From the NCBI RefSeq assembly GCF_010993705.1, contig NZ_WOFO01000011.1:62001-126000 (forward strand): a DNA stretch of 64,000 bases, written 5' to 3'. Source of the stretch: Cyclobacterium sp. SYSU L10401. GTDB lineage: Bacteria; Bacteroidota; Bacteroidia; Cytophagales; Cyclobacteriaceae. How positions within the stretch are numbered: position 1 is the stretch's first letter; each line of letters starts with the position of its first letter. The notes under the pieces were generated by a model that searched no databases, was not told where the DNA came from, and was given only the letters and a program-made list of their open reading frames with translations. The translations under genes were made by a program, and so were the position numbers. Of this stretch, positions 35,530 to 43,503 are shown piece by piece.

Positions 35530-37267
35530 AGTATGTTTTGTTTTTTATTTTTAGCGTCAGAAATTCGGAGGTTTCTTTCATCTCTTTGGCCTTGTTCCAG
35601 TATTTCAGGGCAGCATCTTCTTCTCCCAGTTTAAACAGAATATCTCCATAATGTTCGAGGATCACCCCACTAAGTGTATCCAGGTGCTTGATTGCCTTCT
35701 CCATGTAGGTTTTGGCTTCTTCATACCTGCTCATCTGAAACAAAACCCAGGCATGGGTGTCCAGATAAGTTGGGTTTTCAGGAAATCGTGACACCAATTT
35801 TGAAGACATTTTATAGGCCTTATCGAGTTCTTTCTTTTCCAGGGAGAGAAAATAGGCATAATTATTTAAAATATGTTCATTATTGGCATTTTGTGATAAA
35901 ACTTTTTGATAGGCATCAAAAGCAGCTTCCTTTTCTCCAAGGGCATAAAGCGCATCAGCCAGCTGACCGTTGGCCATCAGATCAAGTTGTGAATTTTTCC
36001 CGGCATTCAGCTCCAAGGCTTTGTCCAGAGCTGTCCTGGCAGGCTCATGTTCTTCTTCACCCAACTGTGCCGTTCCCAGAAAGAACCAAAATTCGGGCTT
36101 TTCTGGATAAACTTCTGTCGCCATCTCTGCCACTTCTATAATTTCCGTGAATGGGTACTGGTTTTCAAACATTAAGGGAAGAAGTTTTTGGTAAATCTCT
36201 TCGTTGTCGTTTTTTAAGCTGAGAGATTTTCTGAAAAATGAGATGGCTTGATCTACCAGTTTCCTTTGTAATTTCCATTCTCCCAGAGCCAGGAGTACCT
36301 CGGGATCATTTGGATGATGGGCTTCCATCTCTTTGGCAAGGGTTTCAAGGAGTTGGTCCCTGGACGAACTTTTGATTTCAGAGCTTATGCCGGAGAAAGC
36401 CCTGACCTTGGTTTCTCCTTCCAGGTCCGGGTTTTTAAATGCCTCTCTGATGTATCTTCCCGCTAGCTCCAATTCACCTTTTTCCTTGTAAAGCGTGTGG
36501 GCTGCCATTTTCAATTCAGGCTGATTGGGATAAGAGGACAAGGATTTTAGAATCAAGTCCAATGCCTGATCGGTTTTGTTGTTATTAAACAAAATTTCCA
36601 CCAAAGCCAAAACATATTGGGCATTACCGGGGTGGGCATCAATCAATTTCTCTCCCTCTTTGATGGCCATTTCCAAATTGTTTTTTCGGAGATAAATCCT
36701 TTGCTTTTGAGCAGTAAGCTGCTCTACTACGCCATAGTAGTCCTCTGCTTTGTCAAGTGCTTCCAGGGCTTTATCAAATTCCTTGGAATTGAGATAAATG
36801 GAAGCCAGATCCAGAATGTATTGCTGATAGTTACCGTCCCTTTCCATTAAGTTTTCAAGGACCTCTGCGGCTTCTTTGTTTTGGTTTAATTTGGTATAAA
36901 TTTCAGCGATTTGCAGGTGATAAAATTTATTTTCAGGGTCCAGTTCCAAAGCCTGTTTGCCCAGATCCAATGCTTTTTCAGGCTGATTGGCGCGCACCAT
37001 CATTTCCGATAATTTGAAATAAATGGCACTTTCCTGGTCATTGAACTCCAATGCCTTGTTGAAATAAAAATAGGCTTTTTCAAAATCTTCCAGCATCAGG
37101 TTTTTTTGACCTTCTATAAATAACCTGCTGGCCATCATTTCTTTTTTCTTGGCTTTTCTTTCTTTCCGGCTCATCTTTTTCTGAGCCATAGCCGGTTCAA
37201 GCCCATAGCTGCCGATTACCAAAAGGATTAGGAGCCAGGTAAAAATTTTTCTGTAGATGCTTTTCAT
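35522..37267 (-). CDS. Tetratricopeptide repeat protein, exported
   Basis: A 581-residue protein with a signal peptide (about 1-28, ending AMAQ), a short Lys/Arg-rich stretch and then about a dozen helical TPR units covering nearly the whole sequence (for example YFYFNKALEFNDQESAIYF, KALDLGKQALELDPENKFY and AYQKVLSQNANNEHILNNY). TPR superhelices are protein-binding scaffolds. Together with the downstream DUF4292 lipoprotein and EnvC-like activator it forms an apparent three-gene unit linked by overlaps, suggesting a common role in the periplasm. No partner can be named. It is preceded by a 327-bp spacer with inverted repeats. Confidence 0.85.
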   Translation of the reverse strand: MKSIYRKIFTWLLILLVIGSYGLEPAMAQKKMSRKERKAKKKEMMASRLFIEGQKNLMLEDFEKAYFYFNKALEFNDQESAIYFKLSEMMVRANQPEKALDLGKQALELDPENKFYHLQIAEIYTKLNQNKEAAEVLENLMERDGNYQQYILDLASIYLNSKEFDKALEALDKAEDYYGVVEQLTAQKQRIYLRKNNLEMAIKEGEKLIDAHPGNAQYVLALVEILFNNNKTDQALDLILKSLSSYPNQPELKMAAHTLYKEKGELELAGRYIREAFKNPDLEGETKVRAFSGISSEIKSSSRDQLLETLAKEMEAHHPNDPEVLLALGEWKLQRKLVDQAISFFRKSLSLKNDNEEIYQKLLPLMFENQYPFTEIIEVAEMATEVYPEKPEFWFFLGTAQLGEEEHEPARTALDKALELNAGKNSQLDLMANGQLADALYALGEKEAAFDAYQKVLSQNANNEHILNNYAYFLSLEKKELDKAYKMSSKLVSRFPENPTYLDTHAWVLFQMSRYEEAKTYMEKAIKHLDTLSGVILEHYGDILFKLGEEDAALKYWNKAKEMKETSEFLTLKIKNKTYYE

Positions 37268-37594
37268 TACTTCAGGGCATTTTTTTATTTTCCCAGCAGG
37301 TACTGAGACAGGTGATGGGACTCATTCTCTGGTAGAAACCCCAGGCAGGTGAAAGTGTTGTCAACGGATCGCTGTTTCATATGATTATTATCGTTTTTTA
37401 GCGGTCATATGCCTGCTTGTCGGCAGACAGAGAATCTTGCATGCTTTCCCCCCGATAGTTATCGGGGCATCCCACTGGGTGTTGCTTGCGACAAACTTGA
37501 TGGCAAATTGGGTTTGATATTCATTTGAGATACAATTAACTTTTGTTTTTGGTTCCCCATGCCTGGCCGTTAAGCCAGTGACTTGCAACCTGAT
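37268..37594. other. 327-bp non-coding spacer between dut and the TPR gene
   Basis: No convincing gene. A short open frame on the minus strand (37388-37588, 66 codons) runs through the inverted repeats and resembles no family I know. The spacer holds two inverted repeats described separately. No TAnnTTTG element was found for the TPR gene. Confidence 0.5.
37410..37467. repeat. Pair of inverted repeats, REP-like intergenic element
   Basis: Two palindromic units 20 bp apart. The first is TGCCTGC (37410-37416) with GCAGACA (37423-37429), one mismatch. The second is CCCCGATA-GT-TATCGGGG (37450-37467), perfect 8-bp arms with a 2-base centre. They are more GC-rich than the surroundings and resemble dispersed palindromes of Cyclobacteriaceae genomes, as I recall. 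I see no second copy in this window. Confidence 0.5.
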
Positions 37595-38026
37595 CTACCT
37601 ACCGGTACTTCCGTAGCCTCCACCTCCCCGACTTGTTTCGGATAATTCATCCTGGGGATTCCAGCTGATTTGTTCATGTTTGGCAATGACCATTTGGGCA
37701 ATGCGTTCTCCATCCTGAACGGTAAAATCCTCCCTGGAATTATTGATCAACAAAACTTTAATTTCACCCCTGTAGTCCGCATCTATGGTGCCGGGACTGT
37801 TGAGAACCGTCACACCGTACTTAAAGGCAAGACCACTCCTTGGCCTGATTTGGGCTTCATATCCTTCAGGTAGTTCAATAAAAAGGCCTGTACCAATCAA
37901 TTGTCTTTCTAGTGGCTTTAATACTACGGTACTTTCTATGTTTGCCCGCAAGTCAAGACCCGCAGCAAGAGGGGTTTGATAAGCAGGAAGTGGGTGCTTG
38001 GACCTATTGATGACGTTTATTTTCAT
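37595..38026 (-). CDS. dut: dUTP diphosphatase
   Basis: A 143-residue trimeric dUTPase with all five motifs: AAGLDLRA (I), [10 protein letters not shown] (II), [14 protein letters not shown] (III), GERIAQMVI (IV) and the C-terminal arm [11 protein letters not shown] (V) that closes over the substrate. It hydrolyses dUTP to dUMP and pyrophosphate, limiting uracil in DNA and feeding dTMP synthesis. Length is typical. Its start overlaps the end of the upstream flippase gene by 23 bp, so the pair is co-transcribed on the minus strand. Confidence 0.96.
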   Translation of the reverse strand: MKINVINRSKHPLPAYQTPLAAGLDLRANIESTVVLKPLERQLIGTGLFIELPEGYEAQIRPRSGLAFKYGVTVLNSPGTIDADYRGEIKVLLINNSREDFTVQDGERIAQMVIAKHEQISWNPQDELSETSRGGGGYGSTGR

Positions 38027-39545
38027 GCCGTTGTTTTGAAATGGATTGAAAAAGCGAATATACTTCCTTTTTTTCCATCAGGAAAATCAACCCCAGATAG
38101 ACGATAAGAATAGCGTTATGAGCTATAAAATTGACCAACAAATTTCCGGTGTCCAAAAGGAAGCCGGCATAGCTGAATAAAAATGAGATAAGCAGGTAAA
38201 CGATTCCTTTTTTAGTTTGGTAGGGAATGGGATAGAATTTCTGTCCGGTATAATAGCACATGACCACCATGGTCAGGTAACATGCCAGCGTGCTGAGGGC
38301 GCCCCCAATAAATCCAAGTACCGGTACCAGGGTAAGGATGACCAATACAGTGACGACTGCGCCTGAAAATGTAATGTAAAAACTGTATTTGGTTTGATCG
38401 GTGATTTTAAACCAAATACTCAGGTTATAATAGACACCAAGCATTAAATAGCCCATTAGGAGAATCGGGACCATGGGTAAAGCTATGGCATAACCTGGGG
38501 CCTGGAAGAATAGGTGCCCTATCAAATCCAGGTTTACGGCCACTGCTACCATTAACGTGGAGCAGAATATGATAAACCAATGCATTACCCTGGCAAAAAG
38601 TTTTGGATTGTTTTTGTTTTCAGCTTGTTGAAAAAAAAATGGCTCGGCGGCATATTTAAAAGCCTGTATGATCAGGCTCATCAATATGGCCAGTTTAAAA
38701 TTTGCGCCAAAAACCCCTCCTGCTTCCCTTGGACTGAGCTGGGGATAGAAATCCTCCGGGAGGGCATATTCAAACAATCCCCGGGAAAATACCTCGTTGG
38801 TTACTCCTGCCAGCCCCATAAAAAGCAGCGGCAGGGCGTAGTGCCACATGGGCAGCAGGATTACTTTCTTAAGTTCAAACTTCCACCCGCCTACCAGCTT
38901 CCACAATAGGGGCAAAATCAGGAAATTGGCCAATACATTGGAAAGCAAAATGTAATCTACTCCCCAATCGGACCTGAACCAGGAGGCAACCCAGGGTTGG
39001 AACTGCTGCAGGATGTCGCCCTGAATAATATGGAAAGTAATAACAATGAAAAGAACGTTAAAACTTACATTTAAAACAATGTTCAGCAATTTAACCAGGG
39101 CAAAAGAAAGCGACCTCCCTTCCAACCTTAATTTCGCAAAGGGAATGGCCATGAGTGCATCAATGGTTAATATCATGGCGGTCCACTGAAACAAATGGGA
39201 TTTTCCCGGAAAGTCAAATATTTGGCTGAGGGGCTCGGCAGAAAGGTATAACAAGGCACCCAGAATAAGTGAAACCAGACTGACAAGAGACTGTGCGTTT
39301 TGATAGACTTTTTGGGGAGCCAAACCTTTGCCTGTGGCAAAGCGGAAATAGGCTGTTTCCATTCCAAAAGTAAAAATTACATTTAGAAATGCGATCAAGG
39401 CATAGAGCAAGGTAAAGGACCCCAAATCTTCTTTAGCCAGGTAGCCGGTGTACAGCGGTACCAGCAAAAAATTAATGGATTTGCCCAGGATACTACTGAT
39501 GCCATAAACTGCGGATTGCCCGGCTAATTTTTTTAACAGGCCCAT
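38004..39545 (-). CDS. Oligosaccharide flippase family protein
   Basis: A 513-residue integral membrane protein with about 12-14 hydrophobic helices and the N-terminal block [20 protein letters not shown] typical of the polysaccharide transporter (PST/Wzx, MOP superfamily) group, with a conserved [12 protein letters not shown] segment. It likely flips a lipid-linked oligosaccharide across the inner membrane. Its neighbours dut and enoyl-CoA hydratase give no hint about the glycan. The ATG lies 12 bases after a hairpin terminator that contains the upstream gene's stop codon, so its transcription may be reduced relative to that gene. Substrate unknown. Confidence 0.87.
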   Translation of the reverse strand: MGLLKKLAGQSAVYGISSILGKSINFLLVPLYTGYLAKEDLGSFTLLYALIAFLNVIFTFGMETAYFRFATGKGLAPQKVYQNAQSLVSLVSLILGALLYLSAEPLSQIFDFPGKSHLFQWTAMILTIDALMAIPFAKLRLEGRSLSFALVKLLNIVLNVSFNVLFIVITFHIIQGDILQQFQPWVASWFRSDWGVDYILLSNVLANFLILPLLWKLVGGWKFELKKVILLPMWHYALPLLFMGLAGVTNEVFSRGLFEYALPEDFYPQLSPREAGGVFGANFKLAILMSLIIQAFKYAAEPFFFQQAENKNNPKLFARVMHWFIIFCSTLMVAVAVNLDLIGHLFFQAPGYAIALPMVPILLMGYLMLGVYYNLSIWFKITDQTKYSFYITFSGAVVTVLVILTLVPVLGFIGGALSTLACYLTMVVMCYYTGQKFYPIPYQTKKGIVYLLISFLFSYAGFLLDTGNLLVNFIAHNAILIVYLGLIFLMEKKEVYSLFQSISKQRHENKRHQ

Positions 39546-39555
39546 AAAAAATAAA

Positions 39556-39575
39556 AAAGGGGATTATTCCCCTTT
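39556..39575 (-). terminator. Hairpin with stop codon in its loop, after enoyl-CoA hydratase
   Basis: On the minus strand an 8-bp stem (arm AAAGGGGA; 39568-39575 with 39556-39563) with loop ATAA is followed by a U-rich run. The TAA stop of the enoyl-CoA hydratase gene (39564-39566) is within the loop, and the flippase ATG (39545) is within about 12 bases. Confidence 0.7.
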
Positions 39576-40349
39576 AAAGTTAGGTTTTCTTTTTTCAAGG
39601 AATGCTTTTGTGCCTTCCCGGTAATCTTCAGATTTGACACACCGGGCAAAGCTATTGGCCTCAATCTGGTAGCCGTTTTCATCACTTGCATATACCGCAT
39701 TGACACAGTCCACAATCATCCCTATGGATAGGGGGGCTTTGCTCATGATTTTCTTCAATACCTCTTCTGCCTTGGCGATAGCCGCATCTTTGCTGGCTTC
39801 TACATGGTTTAAGAGTCCCAATGCCTTGGCTTCATTGACATCCAGCATATCCCCTGTCATTAGAATTTCCGTGGCCTTGGTTCTTCCGATCAGGTGGGTC
39901 AATCGTTGGGTGCCTCCATAGCCCGGAATAATGCCCAGGTTAACCTCCGGTTGTCCAAATTTCGCATTGGAAGTAGCTATTCTCATGTGGCAGGCAATTG
40001 CCAATTCGCATCCCCCCCCCAAAGCATATCCATTCACCACGGCAATCACCGGCTTGTGACAGGATTCAATGATTTCAAATACTTCCTGGCCAAATTCAGC
40101 AAACTTTCTTGCATTGAGTTCATTGAGCTCGGAAATTTCATTGATGTCAGCTCCGGCTACAAAGGCTTTATCCCCTGCCCCGGTAATGATCACGCCCCTG
40201 ATTGCCTTGTTGTCATTCACCTCATTGAAAATATTTTTCAATTCCTCTAAAGTGTTAAAGTTTAAGGCATTGAGTTTGGGCTCTCTGCTGATGGTCAGGT
40301 AAAGTATTCCATCTTTGGTTTCGGAAAGAATAATTTTTTGTTCAGCCAT
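39564..40349 (-). CDS. Enoyl-CoA hydratase/isomerase family protein
   Basis: A 261-residue crotonase-fold protein starting MAEQKIILSETKDG, with the oxyanion-hole regions AFVAGADINE and YALGGGCELAIACH, and the two conserved glutamates of enoyl-CoA hydratases around LGGGCELA and GQPEVNLGIIPG. It hydrates trans-2-enoyl-CoA in fatty-acid beta-oxidation or a related pathway. A longer frame begins at 40400, but the ATG at 40349 is preferred: it gives the normal family length, and a perfect promoter has its -7 element at 40373-40380, downstream of the longer start. No other beta-oxidation gene is adjacent. Confidence 0.92.
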   Translation of the reverse strand: MAEQKIILSETKDGILYLTISREPKLNALNFNTLEELKNIFNEVNDNKAIRGVIITGAGDKAFVAGADINEISELNELNARKFAEFGQEVFEIIESCHKPVIAVVNGYALGGGCELAIACHMRIATSNAKFGQPEVNLGIIPGYGGTQRLTHLIGRTKATEILMTGDMLDVNEAKALGLLNHVEASKDAAIAKAEEVLKKIMSKAPLSIGMIVDCVNAVYASDENGYQIEANSFARCVKSEDYREGTKAFLEKRKPNFKGE

Positions 40350-40372
40350 TCCAATTCTACAATGTTTAGCTC

Positions 40373-40403
40373 CAAATATACGAGGAGCACGAACAATCAC
40401 AAA
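40373..40403 (-). promoter_or_regulatory. Enoyl-CoA hydratase promoter, perfect consensus
   Basis: Minus strand -33 TTTG (40400-40403), exactly 19-base spacer, -7 TATATTTG (40373-40380). Predicted start about 18 bases before the ATG at 40349, which supports that ATG over the upstream one at 40400. Confidence 0.78.
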
Positions 40404-40625
40404 AGATTCGGTTAAAAATCATGTGTGTTCAAAAAGGAGTTCTGAATAAAATGTCTACTAAAATGCATCTTGTATCCATAAAAAATTATTTGATAAAATA
40501 TGGAATTGTTTTATGAAACAGGTAGTCCCTGTTGCCATTTTTTTCTATTGTCTTGTCCTTCATTTATTTCCCCTTGTCTTTCTATAATTAAAGTGGACAT
40601 GGAAAGGTAGTGTACCAATATTTCC

Positions 40626-40633
40626 TATTTTTG
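40626..40633 (+). promoter_or_regulatory. icd promoter -7 element
   Basis: TATTTTTG matches TAnnTTTG; no TTTG is found 19 bases upstream. Predicted start about 34 bases before the icd ATG at 40674. Confidence 0.5.
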
Positions 40634-40673
40634 TACTATCTTAAACTAAATTGAAAATTCAAAGATTGTCTTT

Positions 40674-42140
40674 ATGTCCGAAAAAAGAAAAATAACAGTT
40701 GCCTACGGAGATGGTATAGGCCCGGAAATCATGAAAGCCACCTTATCTATCCTGGAAGCAGCTGGCGCAGCCATTGAACCGGAGGTTATTGAAATCGGCG
40801 AACAGGTTTATTTGAAGGGTATTAGTTCAGGTATCGCTCCCAGTGCATGGGAATCTCTACGGAATACGAAAGTTTTTTTGAAATCTCCTATCACCACTCC
40901 CCAGGGTGGAGGCTTTAAAAGTCTGAATGTGACTACCCGGAAAACATTGGGCTTGTATGCAAATGTACGGCCCTGTAAGGCTTTTGCACCCTTTGTCCGG
41001 ACCCATTTTCCGAAAACTGATATGGTCATCATTCGCGAAAATGAGGAAGATCTGTATGCCGGCATCGAACACAGACAGACCGATGAAGTTTATCAATGTC
41101 TGAAACTGATATCCAGACCAGGAAGTGAAAAGATTGTCAGGTATGCTTTTGAATATGCCCGGATGAATAACCGGAAAAAGATAACCTGCATGACCAAGGA
41201 CAATATCATGAAGATGGCCGATGGTATTTTCCATCAGGTGTTTAACGAGGTGGCCAGGGAATACCCCGAAATTGAAACGGACCATAAGATCATCGATATA
41301 GGCACCGCACTGATAGCAGACAAACCTGAAATGTTTGACGTGATAGTCACTTTAAATCTGTACGGGGATATCATCTCCGATGTGGCAGCCCAGATCACAG
41401 GTTCTGTAGGTTTGGGAGGCTCTGCCAATGTGGGTGAAGAGGTGGCCATGTTTGAAGCCATTCACGGTTCTGCTCCCGACATTGCAGGAATGGACATGGC
41501 CAATCCGTCGGGCCTTTTGAATGGAGCGGTGATGATGCTGGTGCATATCGGGCAGCCGGAGGTGGCTGAGAAAATCAGCAATGCCTGGATGGCAACGCTG
41601 GAAGATGGGATCCATACCGGTGATATTTACCAGGAGGGTATTAGTAAACGAAAAGTAGGAACCCAGGAATTTGCCGCAGCAGTGATAGAAAGACTGGGTC
41701 GGGAGCCTTCCAACCTGAAAAAAGCAGCTTTTGCCAAAGCCGTACGTAGTGAGGCGGAAACCCGGGCTGCCCTGGCACTGAGGCCGGTCAAACCTGCAGA
41801 AAAAGTACTTATCGGACTGGATGTTTTCATAGATTGGAAAGAAGGAGACCGGAATGCCAACACCATTGGTGACAGGCTGAGGGAAGTTAATGCAGGTGGT
41901 TTGAAAATGCAGTTGATCACCAACAGAGGGGTACGGGTTTATCCCGATGGTATGAAAGAAACCTTTTGCTCTGACCACTGGCGGGTGAGGTTTTTCAATG
42001 CGGACGAAACAGCCATTTCGCATGAGCAGGTCATAGAGGTACTCCGGCAAGTACAACAGCTTGGTTTTGATTTTATCAAAACCGAACACCTCTACACTTT
42101 TGACGGGGTAAGGGGCTTTTCTCTTGCACAGGGGGAATAA
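40674..42140 (+). CDS. icd: NADP-dependent isocitrate dehydrogenase
   Basis: A 488-residue isocitrate/isopropylmalate dehydrogenase family enzyme. It shows GDGIGPEI at the N-terminus, substrate-binding IIRENEEDLYAGIEH (about 121-135), metal ligands in LNLYGDIISDVAAQ (about 228-241), and the nucleotide region around EAIHGSAPDIAG. It oxidatively decarboxylates isocitrate to 2-oxoglutarate in the citric acid cycle, giving NADPH. Residues beyond about 345 form an additional C-terminal domain of roughly 140 residues, seen in a subgroup of bacterial enzymes, so it is longer than the 330-420 residue forms. It is divergent from enoyl-CoA hydratase and followed by a strong terminator. Confidence 0.94.
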   Translation: MSEKRKITVAYGDGIGPEIMKATLSILEAAGAAIEPEVIEIGEQVYLKGISSGIAPSAWESLRNTKVFLKSPITTPQGGGFKSLNVTTRKTLGLYANVRPCKAFAPFVRTHFPKTDMVIIRENEEDLYAGIEHRQTDEVYQCLKLISRPGSEKIVRYAFEYARMNNRKKITCMTKDNIMKMADGIFHQVFNEVAREYPEIETDHKIIDIGTALIADKPEMFDVIVTLNLYGDIISDVAAQITGSVGLGGSANVGEEVAMFEAIHGSAPDIAGMDMANPSGLLNGAVMMLVHIGQPEVAEKISNAWMATLEDGIHTGDIYQEGISKRKVGTQEFAAAVIERLGREPSNLKKAAFAKAVRSEAETRAALALRPVKPAEKVLIGLDVFIDWKEGDRNANTIGDRLREVNAGGLKMQLITNRGVRVYPDGMKETFCSDHWRVRFFNADETAISHEQVIEVLRQVQQLGFDFIKTEHLYTFDGVRGFSLAQGE

Positions 42141-42162
42141 ATCTGTAAGCTTTCGGGGCATC

Positions 42163-42199
42163 AGACATGCAGGCTACTTTTGGGTCTGCATGTCTTTTT
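42163..42199 (+). terminator. Rho-independent terminator after icd
   Basis: Perfect 10-bp stem (AGACATGCAG, 42163-42172 with 42186-42195), 13-base loop and T-run 42195-42199, 22 bp after the icd stop and just before the glycosyltransferase ATG at 42213. Confidence 0.87.
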
Positions 42200-42212
42200 A
42201 TTGCGTTGTGGA

Positions 42213-43499
42213 ATGAAACGAGTTTTGATTATTACGTACTATTGGCCTCCAAGTGCAGGATCTGGGGTCCAGCGTTGGCTGAAGTTCTCCAAATACCTTC
42301 CGGAGTTTGGCTGGCAACCGGTCATTTTTACGCCTGAAAACCCGGATTTTGGCATGTTGGACGCCTCCCTGGAAAAGGAAGTACCTCCTTCAACAGAGGT
42401 GCTGAAATTTCCCATTTGGGAGCCCTACCAGCTTTTCAGGCACTTTAAAGGAAAAAATTTAAAGGATACGTCTGTGATCCTGGAAAGAGAAGCCCCTTCC
42501 TTATTGGACCGACTGGCTGTATGGATGAGGGGGAATTTGCTGATCCCGGACCCTAGAATTTTTTGGGTCCGTCCTTCGGTTAAATTCCTTGCCGATATCT
42601 GCGAGCAAAATGATTTCAGTGCCATCATTACCACAGGTCCACCACACAGCATGCACCTGATCGGAAGGGGCCTGAAAAGAAAAACCGGCTTACCCTGGTT
42701 GGCTGACTTTCGGGATCCCTGGACGGAATGGGAGTTTTTAGACAGCTTGAAACTTACTGCTTTGGCAAGGAAGCAGCACCGAAAGCTGGAAGCTGCTGTA
42801 TTCAGGGAAGCAGATGACCTGCTTACCATTTCTCCGACTTTTAAATCCGAGATGGAAAAGCTGTCCGGGAAAAACGTACAGCTGCTGACCAATGGCTTTG
42901 ACCCGGAGGATTTACCCAAAGATTTTGCGGCAGTTTCACCTGTGCAGGGTGTAGTAGAGATCGTATACTCAGGGGTGATTGATAGTATCAGGGACCCTGT
43001 CCCGGTTTTAAGGGCGATGAAGCAAGTTTTTGGTAAAAGCCCGGGGAAAGTAAGGCTTACCTTTGTAGGAAAGGTCAGCCAATCGGTGAAAGACCTTATT
43101 GAAGCAGACAACTGGTTAGGGGATCATGTTTACCTTCCCGGCTATGTAAGTCATCAGGAGGTTTTTGGTTTCTATGAACAAGCCCATGTTTTGCTGCTGA
43201 TCCTAACGCATACCAAAAATGCCAAAGGGAATATTCCTGGAAAGCTCTTTGAATACATGGCTACCGGCAGGAAAATCCTGGCACTGGGAGACCCTGAAGG
43301 GGATGCGGCCCAGATTATTTACAAGGCAGGCGCAGGGGAGGTCTACAGGCATGAGGATGACGCCGGCCTGCTCCACTTCTTATCCGATATCCCTGAAATA
43401 ATTTCAGAAAAAGGAAAGAGCGAAAATATTCTGGCTTACAGCAGAAAGCATCTCACCCAAAATCTGGTGGAATTGCTGGAAAGATTTGAAAAGAGGTAG
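42213..43499 (+). CDS. Glycosyltransferase family 4
   Basis: A 428-residue GT-B fold glycosyltransferase from the ATG at 42213 (MKRVLIITYYWPPSAGSG). A longer frame would start at a TTG at 42180 inside the icd terminator, so it was not used. The N-terminal domain has the GSGVQRWLKFSKYLPEFGW motif, and the C-terminal donor-binding domain has PGYVSHQEVFGFYEQAHVLLL and the acidic IPGKLFEYMATGRKILAL region. It adds a sugar to an unknown acceptor, probably in surface glycan synthesis. It converges on a flippase gene with 4 bp between stops and begins the glycan group at 42-50 kb. Confidence 0.88.
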   Translation: MKRVLIITYYWPPSAGSGVQRWLKFSKYLPEFGWQPVIFTPENPDFGMLDASLEKEVPPSTEVLKFPIWEPYQLFRHFKGKNLKDTSVILEREAPSLLDRLAVWMRGNLLIPDPRIFWVRPSVKFLADICEQNDFSAIITTGPPHSMHLIGRGLKRKTGLPWLADFRDPWTEWEFLDSLKLTALARKQHRKLEAAVFREADDLLTISPTFKSEMEKLSGKNVQLLTNGFDPEDLPKDFAAVSPVQGVVEIVYSGVIDSIRDPVPVLRAMKQVFGKSPGKVRLTFVGKVSQSVKDLIEADNWLGDHVYLPGYVSHQEVFGFYEQAHVLLLILTHTKNAKGNIPGKLFEYMATGRKILALGDPEGDAAQIIYKAGAGEVYRHEDDAGLLHFLSDIPEIISEKGKSENILAYSRKHLTQNLVELLERFEKR

Positions 43500-43503
43500 C
43501 CGG

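Larger units (their letters stand above)
40350..40673. other. 324-bp divergent spacer, enoyl-CoA hydratase / icd
   Basis: AT-rich, with no credible gene. It holds a perfect minus-strand promoter near 40373-40403 and a plus-strand -7 element near 40626-40633. The middle, about 40410-40600, shows nothing I can assign; it has room for regulator sites. Confidence 0.6.

Noticed and set aside
37388-37588. 66-codon frame on the minus strand in the dut-TPR spacer
   Set aside because: It is built around the palindromic repeats and shows no protein-like signature or promoter.
41352-42161. Open frame of 269 codons on the minus strand within icd
   Set aside because: It lies wholly antisense to a clear isocitrate dehydrogenase, has no family signature, and its composition is that expected for a shadow frame.
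42425-43111. Open frame of 228 codons on the minus strand within the GT4 gene
   Set aside because: Antisense shadow of a well-supported glycosyltransferase; Ser/Leu-rich without motifs.
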